This document shows, piece by piece, positions 6,404 through 14,208 of a stretch of 27,271 nt of DNA; position 1 is the first letter of the stretch; the number at the start of each line of letters is the position of its first letter. The position numbers and the translations under genes were made by a program. Origin of the DNA: Bacteroidota bacterium (lineage in GTDB: Bacteria > Bacteroidota > Bacteroidia > Bacteroidales > Rikenellaceae); the NCBI GenBank assembly GCA_023443765.1, contig JAEZTA010000042.1:1-27271 (forward strand), given 5' to 3'. The notes under the pieces were generated by a model. The model did no database searches. It was not told the DNA's origin and worked only from the letters and a program-made list of their open reading frames with translations.

Positions 6404-9400
6404 ATGAACATTTCCGAACTGAGCATACGGAGGCCCGTCCTGGCGTCGGTGCTGACGATCATCATCCTGCTATTCGGCTTCATCGGATACAGCTACCTCG
6501 GCGTGCGCGAGTTCCCGAGCGTCGATAACCCGATCATCTCGGTGACGTGCTCCTACCCGGGTGCCAACGCCGACGTAATCGAGAACCAGATCACCGAGCC
6601 GCTCGAACAGAACATCAACGGTATCCCGGGCATCCGCTCGCTGTCGAGCGTCAGCAGTCAGGGTCAGAGCCGCATCACCGTCGAGTTCGAACTCTCGGTA
6701 GACCTCGAAACTGCCGCCAACGACGTGCGCGACAAGGTTTCGCGCGCCCAGCGTTACCTGCCCCGCGACTGCGATCCCCCGACTGTGACCAAGGCCGACG
6801 CCGACGCCTCGCCGATCCTGATGGTCACCATCCAGAGCGACCGCCGCTCGCTGCTCGAACTGAGCGAAATCGCCGACCTGACGGTCAAGGAGCAGTTGCA
6901 GACCATCAGCGATGTGAGCGGCGTGCAGATCTGGGGCGAGAAGCGCTACTCAATGCGCCTGTGGCTCGACCCGGCAAAGATGGCCGGCTACGGCATCACC
7001 CCGACCGACATTAAGAACGCCCTCGACCGCGAGAACGTCGAGTTGCCCTCGGGCAGCATCGAGGGCAACACCACCGAGCTGACCATCCGCACGATGGGCC
7101 TGATGCACACCACGCAGGAGTTCAACGACCTGGTGGTGCGCGAGGATGCCGACCGCATCATCCGCATGAGCGACGTAGGGCGTGCCGAACTGGGTCCGCA
7201 GGACACACGCAGCTACATGAAAATGAACGGCATCCCGATGGTGGGCGTCGTCGTCGTCCCCCAGCCGGGCGCCAACCACATCGAGATCGCCGACGCTGTT
7301 TATGCGCGCATGGAGACCATGAAAAAGGACCTTCCGGACGATGTGGTGACCTCCTATGGATTCGACAACACGAAATTTATCCGCGCGTCGATCAACGAGG
7401 TGAAGGACACCGTCTACGAAGCCTTCATCCTGGTGATCATCATCATCTTCCTCTTCCTGCGCAACTGGCGCGTGACGCTGATCCCCTGCATCGTGATCCC
7501 CGTATCGCTGATCGGAACCTTCTTCATCATGTACGTCGCGGGCTTCTCGATCAACGTGCTGTCAATGCTGGCCGTGGTGCTCTCGGTGGGACTGGTCGTC
7601 GACGACGCGATCGTGATGACCGAAAATATCTACATCCGCATCGAACGGGGTATGACGCCCCGCGACGCCGGTATCGAGGGCGCCAAGGAGATCTTCTTCG
7701 CGGTCATTTCGACCTCGATCACGCTGATCGCCGTCTTCTTCCCGATCGTCTTCATGGAGGGCATGACCGGACGACTGTTCCGGGAATTCAGTATGGTGAT
7801 TTCAGGCGCGGTCGTCATTTCGACCTTCGCCGCGCTCACGATCACCCCGATGCTCGCCACCAAGCTGCTCGTGCGGCAGGAGAAGAAAAACTGGTTTTAC
7901 AGCAAGACCGAGCCTTTCTTCGTCTGGCTGAACAGCTTTTACAGCCGGACGCTGGCCGGATTCCTCCGCCACCGCTGGCTGGCCATGCCGCTGGTCCTGC
8001 TGATGGTCGGCCTGATCGGCTGGCTGTGGAGTGCGATCCCGGCCGAAATGGCCCCGCTGGAAGACCGCTCGCAGATTTCGATCAACACGCGCGGCTCGGA
8101 GGGCGCTACCTACGAATACATCCGCGACTACACCGAAGATATCAACCGGCTGGTCGACTCGCTCGTCCCGGAGGCCGAGTCGGTAACGGCCCGCGTGTCG
8201 AGCGGTTCGGGAAATATTCGCATCGCCCTGACGGACATCTCGACCCGCGAGCGTTCGCAGATGGAGATCGCTGAGCAAATTTCGGCCGCTGTGCGCACCA
8301 AGACCAAGGCCCGCTCCTTCGTCCAGCAGCAGAGCACCTTCGGCGGACGCCGCGGACGCATGCCCGTGCAGTACGTGTTGCAGGCCACCAGCCTCGAACG
8401 GTTGCAGGAAGTCCTGCCCGGGTTCATGCGGCAGGTCTACGAAAGTCCCGTGTTCCAGATGGCCGACGTGGACCTGAAATTCAGCAAGCCCGAGGTGCGC
8501 ATCGAGGTCAACCGCGACAAGGCCAACCTGATGGGCGTCTCGACGCGCAACATCGCCCAGACGCTTCAGTACGGGCTCAGCGGCCAGCGCCTCGGCTACT
8601 TCTACATGAACGGCAAGCAATACGAAATCCTGGCCGAGATCAACCGCCAGCAGCGTAACAAACCCTCCGACCTGCGTTCGATCTACGTGCGCAGCGACAA
8701 GGGCGAGATGATCCAGCTGGACAACCTGATCTCGATGGTCGAGAACGTCGCGCCGCCGCAGCTCTACCACTACAACCGCTTCATTTCGGCCACCGTATCG
8801 GCCGGACTGGCCAAAGGCAAGACCATCGGACAGGGCCTCGACGAGATGGACCGCATCGCCGAAGGAACCCTCGGCGACGACTTCCGCACGGCGCTTGCCG
8901 GCGACTCCAAGGAGTTCCGCGAAAGTTCGTCGAGCCTGATGTTCGCCTTCATCCTGGCCATCCTGCTGATCTACCTGATCCTCGCGGCACAGTTCGAGAG
9001 TTTCAAAGACCCGCTGGTGATCATGCTCACCGTGCCGCTGGCCATCGCCGGAGCATTGGTGTTCATGTGGGGCACGGACCAGACGATGAACATCTTCAGC
9101 CAGATCGGTATCATCATGCTGATCGGACTGGTGGCCAAGAACGGCATTCTGATCGTCGAGTTCGCCAACCAGAAACAGGAGGCCGGACTGAATAAGATGC
9201 GCGCCATCGAGGAGGCATCGCTGCAACGCCTCCGCCCGATCCTGATGACCAGCGCCTCGACCATCCTGGGCCTGCTGCCGCTGACCGTCGCCTCGGGAGA
9301 AGGCGCCAACGGACGTATCGCCATGGGTATCGCCGTGGTAGGCGGCATGGTGGTCTCGACACTGCTGACGCTCTACATCGTCCCGGCCATTTACAGCTAC

Positions 9401-9445
9401 GTCTCGACCGACCGAATCAAGCAATCGAAAAACAACGACGCATGA
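6404..9445 (+). CDS. RND multidrug efflux inner-membrane transporter (AcrB/MexF family)
   Basis: The 1013-residue proton-driven pump exports hydrophobic compounds from the periplasm or membrane through the outer-membrane channel. The N-terminus (MNISELSIRRPVLASVL) starts the first membrane helix, a large periplasmic loop follows, then a helix bundle, a second periplasmic loop and a second bundle: the expected 12-helix repeat architecture at near-normal length. The proton-relay residues are present: D400-D401 (VVDDAIVM) and K912 (GLVAKNGILIVEFANQ), matching E. coli AcrB D407/D408/K940. The C-terminus ends in a Lys/Asn-rich tail. It overlaps the next gene by 4 nt (ATGA), which suggests translational coupling. 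The substrate range cannot be read from the sequence. Similar Bacteroides systems are called bme pumps, but I cannot assign a specific name. Confidence 0.96.
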   Translation: MNISELSIRRPVLASVLTIIILLFGFIGYSYLGVREFPSVDNPIISVTCSYPGANADVIENQITEPLEQNINGIPGIRSLSSVSSQGQSRITVEFELSVDLETAANDVRDKVSRAQRYLPRDCDPPTVTKADADASPILMVTIQSDRRSLLELSEIADLTVKEQLQTISDVSGVQIWGEKRYSMRLWLDPAKMAGYGITPTDIKNALDRENVELPSGSIEGNTTELTIRTMGLMHTTQEFNDLVVREDADRIIRMSDVGRAELGPQDTRSYMKMNGIPMVGVVVVPQPGANHIEIADAVYARMETMKKDLPDDVVTSYGFDNTKFIRASINEVKDTVYEAFILVIIIIFLFLRNWRVTLIPCIVIPVSLIGTFFIMYVAGFSINVLSMLAVVLSVGLVVDDAIVMTENIYIRIERGMTPRDAGIEGAKEIFFAVISTSITLIAVFFPIVFMEGMTGRLFREFSMVISGAVVISTFAALTITPMLATKLLVRQEKKNWFYSKTEPFFVWLNSFYSRTLAGFLRHRWLAMPLVLLMVGLIGWLWSAIPAEMAPLEDRSQISINTRGSEGATYEYIRDYTEDINRLVDSLVPEAESVTARVSSGSGNIRIALTDISTRERSQMEIAEQISAAVRTKTKARSFVQQQSTFGGRRGRMPVQYVLQATSLERLQEVLPGFMRQVYESPVFQMADVDLKFSKPEVRIEVNRDKANLMGVSTRNIAQTLQYGLSGQRLGYFYMNGKQYEILAEINRQQRNKPSDLRSIYVRSDKGEMIQLDNLISMVENVAPPQLYHYNRFISATVSAGLAKGKTIGQGLDEMDRIAEGTLGDDFRTALAGDSKEFRESSSSLMFAFILAILLIYLILAAQFESFKDPLVIMLTVPLAIAGALVFMWGTDQTMNIFSQIGIIMLIGLVAKNGILIVEFANQKQEAGLNKMRAIEEASLQRLRPILMTSASTILGLLPLTVASGEGANGRIAMGIAVVGGMVVSTLLTLYIVPAIYSYVSTDRIKQSKNNDA

Positions 9446-10785
9446 AAAGAGCATTTTTAGCGGCCCTGCTGCTGGGAATCGGCAGCGCCGCCGGAGCGCA
9501 GGAAGCGCCGTCGCACCGGGAGGTATCAACCCCGCTATCACTGCGCAAATGCCTGGAAATCGGGCTGGAACAGAATTATGACGTGCGCATCGTGCGCAAC
9601 GACGAGCGCATCAGCGACAACAACGCCACGGCGGGCAACGCCGGGATGCTGCCGACGATCGACCTCTCGGCCGGATATACGGGCACGCTGGACAACGACC
9701 GCACCACCACCCCGCGCGACGGCGACGCCTCGACCGAAAACAGCGTCTACGACCAGACGGCCAGCGTGGGACTGGCGGTGAACTGGACGCTGTTCGACGG
9801 ATTCCGCATCCGCACCAACTTCAAGCGGCTGAAAGAGATGCAGGAGATGGGCGCACTGAAGACACGCATCACCATCGAGGATTTCATGGCCAACCTCACG
9901 GCCGAATATTACAACTATATTCAGCAGACGCTGCGGCTGGAGAATTTCCGCTATGCGGTCTCGCTTTCGCGCGAACGGCTGCGCATCACCGAAGCGCGCG
10001 TCCAGGTCGGCAACTTCTCGCGCCTCGACCTGTTGCAGGCCCGCGTCGATTTCAATGCCGACAGTTCGAAGTATATGTCCCAGCACGAGTTGGTGACCTC
10101 CTCGCGCATCCGCATCAACGAACTGCTGGCCAACGACGACCTCGCCGAGAAGTTCACCATCCCCGACTCGGTGATCCGGGTCAACGCCACGCTCGACTGG
10201 AACGAACTGCTGGCCAAAACCCTTTCGGCAAATGCCTCGCTGCTGATGGCGGAACACGACAATTCGCTGGCCAAACTGGACCTCGAAAGCATCCGGTCGC
10301 GCAACTATCCCTATGTAAACCTGACGACGGGCTACGGTTACACCTACAACCGCTACGGCTCGGGAACCAACCTCTCGCGGGGAACGCTCGGGCTGAACGC
10401 CGGGGTGAAGGTAGGTTTCACGATCTTCGACGGCAACCGCCGCCGCGAGCAGCGCAACGCCCGCATCGGCGTCGAAAATGCGCAGTTGACGCAACAGCAA
10501 CTGGAACAGTCGCTGCGCGCCGACCTGTCGAACTTCTGGCAGGCCTACCGCAACAACCTCGAAGTGATTCTGCTCGAAGAGGAAAACCTGATCGCCGCCA
10601 AGGAGAACTACGAGATCGCCATGGAGCGTTACCTGCTGGGCGACCTGCCGGGCATCGAGATGCGCGAAGCGCAGAAGAGCCTGCTGGATGCCGAGGAGCG
10701 TATCCTCACGGCGCAGTACAACACCAAGTTGTGCGAAATATCGTTGCAGCAGATCAGCGGCAACGTGATGGTCTATCTGGAATAA
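9442..10785 (+). CDS. TolC-family outer-membrane efflux protein
   Basis: The 447-residue outer-membrane factor of the tripartite pump forms the trimeric channel. The signal peptide is residues 1-19 (cleavage likely after GAAGA or GAQ), with no lipobox. The mature part has the TolC two-repeat pattern of long amphipathic helices and beta strands: LSLRKCLEIGLEQNYDVRI, then GLAVNWTLFDGFRIRTNFKR, repeated as NAGVKVGFTIFDGNRRREQRNAR. The FDG turn in both halves is typical of the family. The start overlaps the pump's stop codon (ATGA). Gene order MFP-RND-OMF with tight spacing makes a complete efflux operon; no regulator gene is adjacent on the same strand. A terminator follows about 120 nt downstream. 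Confidence 0.94.
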   Translation: MKRAFLAALLLGIGSAAGAQEAPSHREVSTPLSLRKCLEIGLEQNYDVRIVRNDERISDNNATAGNAGMLPTIDLSAGYTGTLDNDRTTTPRDGDASTENSVYDQTASVGLAVNWTLFDGFRIRTNFKRLKEMQEMGALKTRITIEDFMANLTAEYYNYIQQTLRLENFRYAVSLSRERLRITEARVQVGNFSRLDLLQARVDFNADSSKYMSQHELVTSSRIRINELLANDDLAEKFTIPDSVIRVNATLDWNELLAKTLSANASLLMAEHDNSLAKLDLESIRSRNYPYVNLTTGYGYTYNRYGSGTNLSRGTLGLNAGVKVGFTIFDGNRRREQRNARIGVENAQLTQQQLEQSLRADLSNFWQAYRNNLEVILLEEENLIAAKENYEIAMERYLLGDLPGIEMREAQKSLLDAEERILTAQYNTKLCEISLQQISGNVMVYLE

Positions 10786-10789
10786 CCCG

Positions 10790-10843
10790 CCGGCTTAAGG
10801 GCGAGGCTTGCTGTACACTGCCGCCTCCGACCTAAAAAGCCGG
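10790..10843 (+). repeat. Nested inverted repeats downstream of the TolC-family gene
   Basis: CCGGCTT at 10790-10796 can pair with AAGCCGG at 10837-10843; inside it GAGGC at 10803-10807 can pair with GCCTC at 10822-10826. No T run follows. It lies between the stop codon and the real terminator and may be an RNA structure protecting the 3' end, or chance. Confidence 0.3.
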
Positions 10844-10904
10844 TATTAAGACCAAACACACCCTCACAGCGCTGACCGCATCCCTCCCCAGCAACAACAA
10901 CCAT

Positions 10905-10939
10905 AGCCCGGCACCCCGAGAGCGGTTCCGGGCTTTTTT
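10905..10939 (+). terminator. Rho-independent terminator of the efflux operon
   Basis: AGCCCGG at 10905-10911 pairs with CCGGGCT at 10928-10934, and a run of T follows (TTTTTT overall). The loop is 16 nt and may pair further (CC with GG). Confidence 0.85.
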
Positions 10940-10969
10940 CATATCTTTTAATATATTTTCCATCGGAAA

Positions 10970-11001
10970 TTTGTTTTATTGGAAAATAAATCATATCTTT
11001 G
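10970..11001 (+). promoter_or_regulatory. Bacteroidetes-type promoter for the thioredoxin operon
   Basis: The -33 box TTTG at 10970-10973 and the -7 box TATCTTTG at 10994-11001 are 20 nt apart, an exact fit to the consensus. The start codon at 11034 gives a leader of roughly 25 nt rich in A (CAATCGAAAAACA), normal for Bacteroidetes translation signals. Confidence 0.85.
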
Positions 11002-11033
11002 CATCGTTATTGATAGAGAACAATCGAAAAACA

Positions 11034-11483
11034 ATGAAAAAGCTACTTTTTACAACACTCGCCCTTCTGGCATTTGCAACCGGAAGCTACGCACAGGGAA
11101 ACAACAAAAACAAGACAGATATGAAAACAATTGCAATGACCAAGGCCGACTTTCTGAAGAAGGTCGCCGATTACGAAAAGAATCCCCAGGAGTGGAAATA
11201 CCTGGGTGACAAGCCTGCACTGATCGACTTTTACGCTTCGTGGTGCGGCCCCTGCAAGGCCCTCGCCCCGGTGCTCGAAGAACTGGCAGCCGAATACGGC
11301 GACCAGATCTACATCTACAAGATCAACACCGAGGAGGAGCAGGACCTTGCCGCAGCGTTCGGCATCCGTTCGATCCCCACGCTGCTGTTCATTCCGCTCG
11401 AAGGTAAACCCCAGATGGCCCAGGGCGCAATGCCCAAGGATTCGCTCAAGGAGGCTATCGACAAAGTAATGTTGGGTAAGTAA
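11034..11483 (+). CDS. Exported thioredoxin
   Basis: A 149-residue thioredoxin with a cleavable signal peptide (residues 1-20, cleavage after SYA), so it acts in the periplasm. The active site is W70-C71-G72-P73-C74 in IDFYASWCGPCKALAP, and the cis-Pro is P115 in RSIPTLLF. The frame is open from 10971, but that longer start would put the promoter inside the gene; the ATG at 11034 gives a clean signal peptide. The stop codon TAA overlaps the ATG of the next gene (TAATG), so translation is probably coupled. It should reduce disulfides outside the cytoplasm, but needs an electron donor not visible here. Confidence 0.93.
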   Translation: MKKLLFTTLALLAFATGSYAQGNNKNKTDMKTIAMTKADFLKKVADYEKNPQEWKYLGDKPALIDFYASWCGPCKALAPVLEELAAEYGDQIYIYKINTEEEQDLAAAFGIRSIPTLLFIPLEGKPQMAQGAMPKDSLKEAIDKVMLGK

Positions 11484-11677
11484 TGGCACTGACGGTCGAC
11501 GCCCTGCTCTGTCCGCAGAACCACCGCTGTCCGATGATCGGAATCTGTCCGGTCGGCGCGATCTCCCAGGTGGGAAACGCCCTTCCGCAGATCGACCCGG
11601 AGAAATGCATCGAATGCGGTAAATGTGTAAAACACTGCGGCAAGCAAGCGGTATATAAAGAGAAGAATCATGACTGA
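11483..11677 (+). CDS. Small Cys-rich 4Fe-4S ferredoxin-like protein
   Basis: A 64-residue protein with seven cysteines. C42-x2-C45-x2-C48-x3-C52 (CIECGKCVKHC) is a [4Fe-4S] binding motif. The N-terminal half has C10-x5-C16-x5-C22-P, where the ICPVGAI segment resembles the end of a ferredoxin motif, but a standard CxxCxxC is missing, so whether a second cluster binds is unclear. There is no signal peptide, so it is probably cytoplasmic, unlike the thioredoxin before it. It starts within the stop codon of that gene and overlaps the next gene by 8 nt. Its role in this operon is unknown; electron transfer or a redox-sensing partner for the MarR regulator is a guess. Confidence 0.82.
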   Translation: MALTVDALLCPQNHRCPMIGICPVGAISQVGNALPQIDPEKCIECGKCVKHCGKQAVYKEKNHD

Positions 11678-12023
11678 CCTCTGTAAAATCCGCGACCTGC
11701 AACGCGCCGTACACCAGTTCGAAGCCGCGTTTGAAAAACGCTACGGCATCTGCCTGAACGAAGGCATGACGCTGTGCAGCCTCTCGAAAACCGAGCGCAT
11801 GTGCCCGGGGGAGTTGGGCGAACTGCTGGGCCTCACGCCCTCGAACACCTCTAAGGTGCTCCGGTCGGTGGAACAGAAAGGACTGGTGGTCCGCGAGCTT
11901 TGCAGCAAGGACCGACGCCAGATGTATTACTCACTCACGCAACAAGGACACGAACTACTTGCTTCGGTCTGCTGCCGGGAGGTGGAAACACCCGAAATCC
12001 TGCGCAACTGGCTCTGCGGGTAG
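11670..12023 (+). CDS. MarR-family transcriptional regulator, Cys-rich
   Basis: A 117-residue winged-helix repressor-type protein. The DNA-binding part is residues of about 43-90: recognition helix LTPSNTSKVLRSVEQKGL, then the wing signature RELCSKDRRQMYYSLTQQG, which fits the MarR pattern (D-R-R, LT..G). It has eight cysteines (C5, C28, C36, C45, C78, C101, C102, C116), far more than usual, and one lies in the wing next to the DRR motif. Since MarR proteins such as OhrR sense oxidants through Cys, and the operon also encodes a thioredoxin and an Fe-S protein, a redox-sensing role is plausible but inferred. It overlaps the Fe-S gene by 8 nt. It probably regulates its own operon, but I see no clear palindromic operator at the promoter. 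Confidence 0.85.
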   Translation: MTDLCKIRDLQRAVHQFEAAFEKRYGICLNEGMTLCSLSKTERMCPGELGELLGLTPSNTSKVLRSVEQKGLVVRELCSKDRRQMYYSLTQQGHELLASVCCREVETPEILRNWLCG

Positions 12024-12046
12024 AACGTGACGCAACCAAACACAGC

Positions 12047-12084
12047 AAACGGCTGTCTCGAAAGGGACAGCCGTTTGTCATTTC
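12047..12084. terminator. Terminator between the convergent thioredoxin operon and gntR-like gene
   Basis: AAACGGCTGTC at 12047-12057 pairs perfectly with GACAGCCGTTT at 12066-12076 (11 bp, 8-nt loop), followed by GTCATTTC on the plus strand. On the minus strand the downstream sequence is GCTGTGTTTGG, so termination there would be weaker. It lies between two convergent genes and probably serves both. Confidence 0.75.
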
Positions 12085-12102
12085 AGGGGTACAGCCTCCC
12101 CT

Positions 12103-12807
12103 CTATTCGAGGAAATGGTTTTCGTCGTTGAACGCCGCGGCAAACTCGCTGAGCGACTTGAGGTGGCGGCGCTGCATCGCAACAGCCCCCTCCTCGTCCT
12201 TTTCGCGGACGTAGCGCAGCAGTTCGCGGTGCTCAAAATAGACCTCTTCCTGCGGGACCGTGCAGACGCGGTAGCGCTGGTAGTAACGCAGCACGTCGGG
12301 CGTAATGACCAGCAGCATCGAGGCGATCACGGGATTGTGCGCCCCGCGGGCCAAGGCCTGGTGGTAGGCGAAATCCTTCGAAACACGCTCGTCGGTATAA
12401 AATTTCGCCTCGCACTCCTGCAACGCCTGCTCGATGAGCTCCAGGTCCTCGTCCGTACGGTTGCGGGCGCAAAGGCGGATGGCCTCGGCTTCGAGCAGTA
12501 CACGCACATAGACCAGCGACGCGAAATCGTACTGTTCGATCTGGAGCGCATCGGTGATCATGCGTTCGAGCACCTGCATCTTCTCCTGCGCGACGACCGT
12601 GCCGCTCTGGGGAAATGTCTGGACGATGCCGTAAAATTCGAGTTTCTGGAATGCCGCGCGCACATGGGCCCGGCCCACGCCCAGCATGTCGGCCAGCCGC
12701 CGTTCGGCAGGAAGGCGTTCGCCCGGCTGCAATTGGCCGGAATAGAGCTGGTGCTTAATGTATTTCAGGACGGTTTCCACCTGTTTGATGTTCGGCGAGT
12801 TATTCAT
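12103..12807 (-). CDS. GntR-family regulator with FCD (FadR C-terminal) domain
   Basis: A 234-residue regulator. The N-terminal winged helix is at residues of about 10-75 (GERLPAERRLADMLGVGRAHV, then FPQSGTVV as the wing). The C-terminal all-helical FCD domain carries the likely metal and ligand-site residues D145, H149 (DFAYHQAL), H193 (EHRELL) and H215 (RRHL). FCD regulators usually bind small organic acids or sugar acids and repress catabolic genes; the ligand here cannot be told. It is divergent from fecR, with a 199-nt shared intergenic region, so it may regulate its own gene, the downstream locus, or neither. It converges with the thioredoxin operon over a shared hairpin. Confidence 0.92.
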   Translation of the reverse strand: MNNSPNIKQVETVLKYIKHQLYSGQLQPGERLPAERRLADMLGVGRAHVRAAFQKLEFYGIVQTFPQSGTVVAQEKMQVLERMITDALQIEQYDFASLVYVRVLLEAEAIRLCARNRTDEDLELIEQALQECEAKFYTDERVSKDFAYHQALARGAHNPVIASMLLVITPDVLRYYQRYRVCTVPQEEVYFEHRELLRYVREKDEEGAVAMQRRHLKSLSEFAAAFNDENHFLE

Positions 12808-12826
12808 AAAATAAGGGTTTGCAGCA

Positions 12827-12857
12827 CAAAGGTCGTAAAAAAACCAATTAAACCAAA
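12827..12857 (-). promoter_or_regulatory. Promoter of the gntR-like gene, with candidate operator repeat
   Basis: On the minus strand TTTG (12857-12854) and GACCTTTG (12834-12827) are 19 nt apart, matching the Bacteroidetes consensus except for one base of the -7 box. Between them lies the direct repeat AAACCAA on the plus strand (12841-12847 and 12850-12856, 9-bp period), which could be an autoregulatory operator. The start codon follows about 20 nt downstream. Confidence 0.5.
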
Positions 12858-12913
12858 TAAATCCGCCTTTTTCATACCCCCTCCGGACACTGTTTCAGGC
12901 CCGAAAAGCCCCG

Positions 12914-12935
12914 AATTTGAAAAAAATTTGAAAAA
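12914..12935 (+). repeat. Perfect 11-bp tandem direct repeat upstream of fecR
   Basis: AATTTGAAAAA occurs twice in a row (12914-12924 and 12925-12935), about one helical turn apart. It is directly followed by GTTGTCATACTTTTTGG. It lies about 70-90 nt before the fecR start. I see no exact TAnnTTTG here (TACTTTTTG at 12943-12951 is one base too long), so the promoter may use an alternative sigma factor. Confidence 0.55.
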
Positions 12936-13006
12936 GTTGTCATACTTTTTGGCATGCCGCGCATTTAATAGCGTACACCCGAAGCAAACAGGGCATACCA
13001 GAAAAG

Positions 13007-14188
13007 ATGAACAATTCAGAATTACTGGAACATTGGATCGACCTTTTCATCAAACACCTCAGCGGCACGCTCGACGAGAACGAAGCCGCCGAATTCGATG
13101 AACTGACCCGTGATCCGCATTTCGAAGCGCTCCGCGAGCAGTTGCAGGACAGCGGCTACCTCGCCCGACGCATGGCAGAATACGACCGTTACGACGGGCG
13201 GGAAGCCTTCGGGCGCTTCCGCACGGCGACCGGCATCCAAAAACCCGCCGGCTCGCTGCGCCGCTGGACCATCGCCGCAACGGGCGTGGCCGCCGCCGTC
13301 GCACTGGCGGCAGGCGTCCTTCTGGTCACCCGCACGGGCGCGCCCGACGAGCGCACCCGGACGCTGGAACTGGCCGATGCCATCTACCCCGCTCCCGACA
13401 AAGTGACGCTGACACTCGCCGACGGACGCAAAATGGTGCTCGACGAACAGGTCGAGCAGTTGCTCGACGGCGTGGGACGCATCAGCTACGGCGCTGAAGG
13501 CGTGAAATACGAAGCGGTCCCGGAGGTTACGGAGGAAGTTCCGCAATACAACGAGCTGTCGGTTCCCGAGGGTAGCAAATGCCTCATCACGCTCGAAGAC
13601 GGGACCCGCGTATGGCTCAACGCCCGCTCGACGCTCCGCTACCCGGTGAAGTTCACGGGCGGCGAACGCCAGGTGGAACTGAACGGCGAAGGACTGTTCG
13701 ACGTGACGCATAACCCCGAGCGGCCGTTCATCGTGAAGGCCGGGAAGGCGACGATGACCGTCCGCGGTACGAAATTCAACGTCCGCGACTTTGCCGGGGA
13801 GAACCTCGCCAGCACGACGCTGATCGAAGGCCGCGTAGAGGTGGGGAACGAAAGCGGCAAGGTGACCCTCGAACCGGGCATGCAGGCCCAGACGCGCGGT
13901 GCGGCCGACCCGCTCACCGTACGCGAAGTCGACGCAGGGACCTATGCCGCCTGGACGCAGGACAAGCTGGCCTTTTACAGCGCCGACCTGGAGGAGGTGC
14001 TGACCGACATCCGCAGCTGGTACCGCGTCGAGACGCAGGTCAACGTCGATCCCGCCGAATACACGCTGACAGGTAAGATTCCGCGCGACTACTCGCTGGC
14101 CAAGGTCATCGAACTGCTCGAATCCATCACCGACCTCGAACTGGTGATGCCCGACGAACACACACTGATTGTAAACAAACGACAATAA
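13007..14188 (+). CDS. FecR-family anti-sigma factor (transmembrane signal transducer)
   Basis: The 393-residue single-pass inner-membrane protein passes a signal from an STN-bearing TonB-dependent transporter to an ECF sigma factor. Residues 1-85 are the cytoplasmic anti-sigma part, 88-107 the membrane helix (TIAATGVAAAVALAAGVLLV), the FecR periplasmic domain starts at about 184 (SVPEGSKCLITLEDGTRVWLN, then FIVKAGKATMTVRGTKFNV), and the last 70 or so residues (KLAFYSADLEEVLTDIRSWY) match the DUF4974 domain, which is STN-like. There is no sigma factor gene directly upstream, where it usually sits; the only one in the window is convergent at the right edge. The metzincin gene follows after 20 nt, so it is probably cotranscribed. 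Confidence 0.93.
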   Translation: MNNSELLEHWIDLFIKHLSGTLDENEAAEFDELTRDPHFEALREQLQDSGYLARRMAEYDRYDGREAFGRFRTATGIQKPAGSLRRWTIAATGVAAAVALAAGVLLVTRTGAPDERTRTLELADAIYPAPDKVTLTLADGRKMVLDEQVEQLLDGVGRISYGAEGVKYEAVPEVTEEVPQYNELSVPEGSKCLITLEDGTRVWLNARSTLRYPVKFTGGERQVELNGEGLFDVTHNPERPFIVKAGKATMTVRGTKFNVRDFAGENLASTTLIEGRVEVGNESGKVTLEPGMQAQTRGAADPLTVREVDAGTYAAWTQDKLAFYSADLEEVLTDIRSWYRVETQVNVDPAEYTLTGKIPRDYSLAKVIELLESITDLELVMPDEHTLIVNKRQ

Positions 14189-14193
14189 ATCAC

Positions 14194-14204
14194 TTTAACT
14201 CAAA
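14194..14204 (+). repeat. Shared leader element, copy 1
   Basis: TTTAACTCAAA lies 4 nt before the start codon of the metzincin gene. The same 11 bases occur before the paralogue at 16897-16907. It may be a remnant of the duplication or part of a shared translation or processing signal. Confidence 0.35.
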
Positions 14205-14208
14205 CTGT

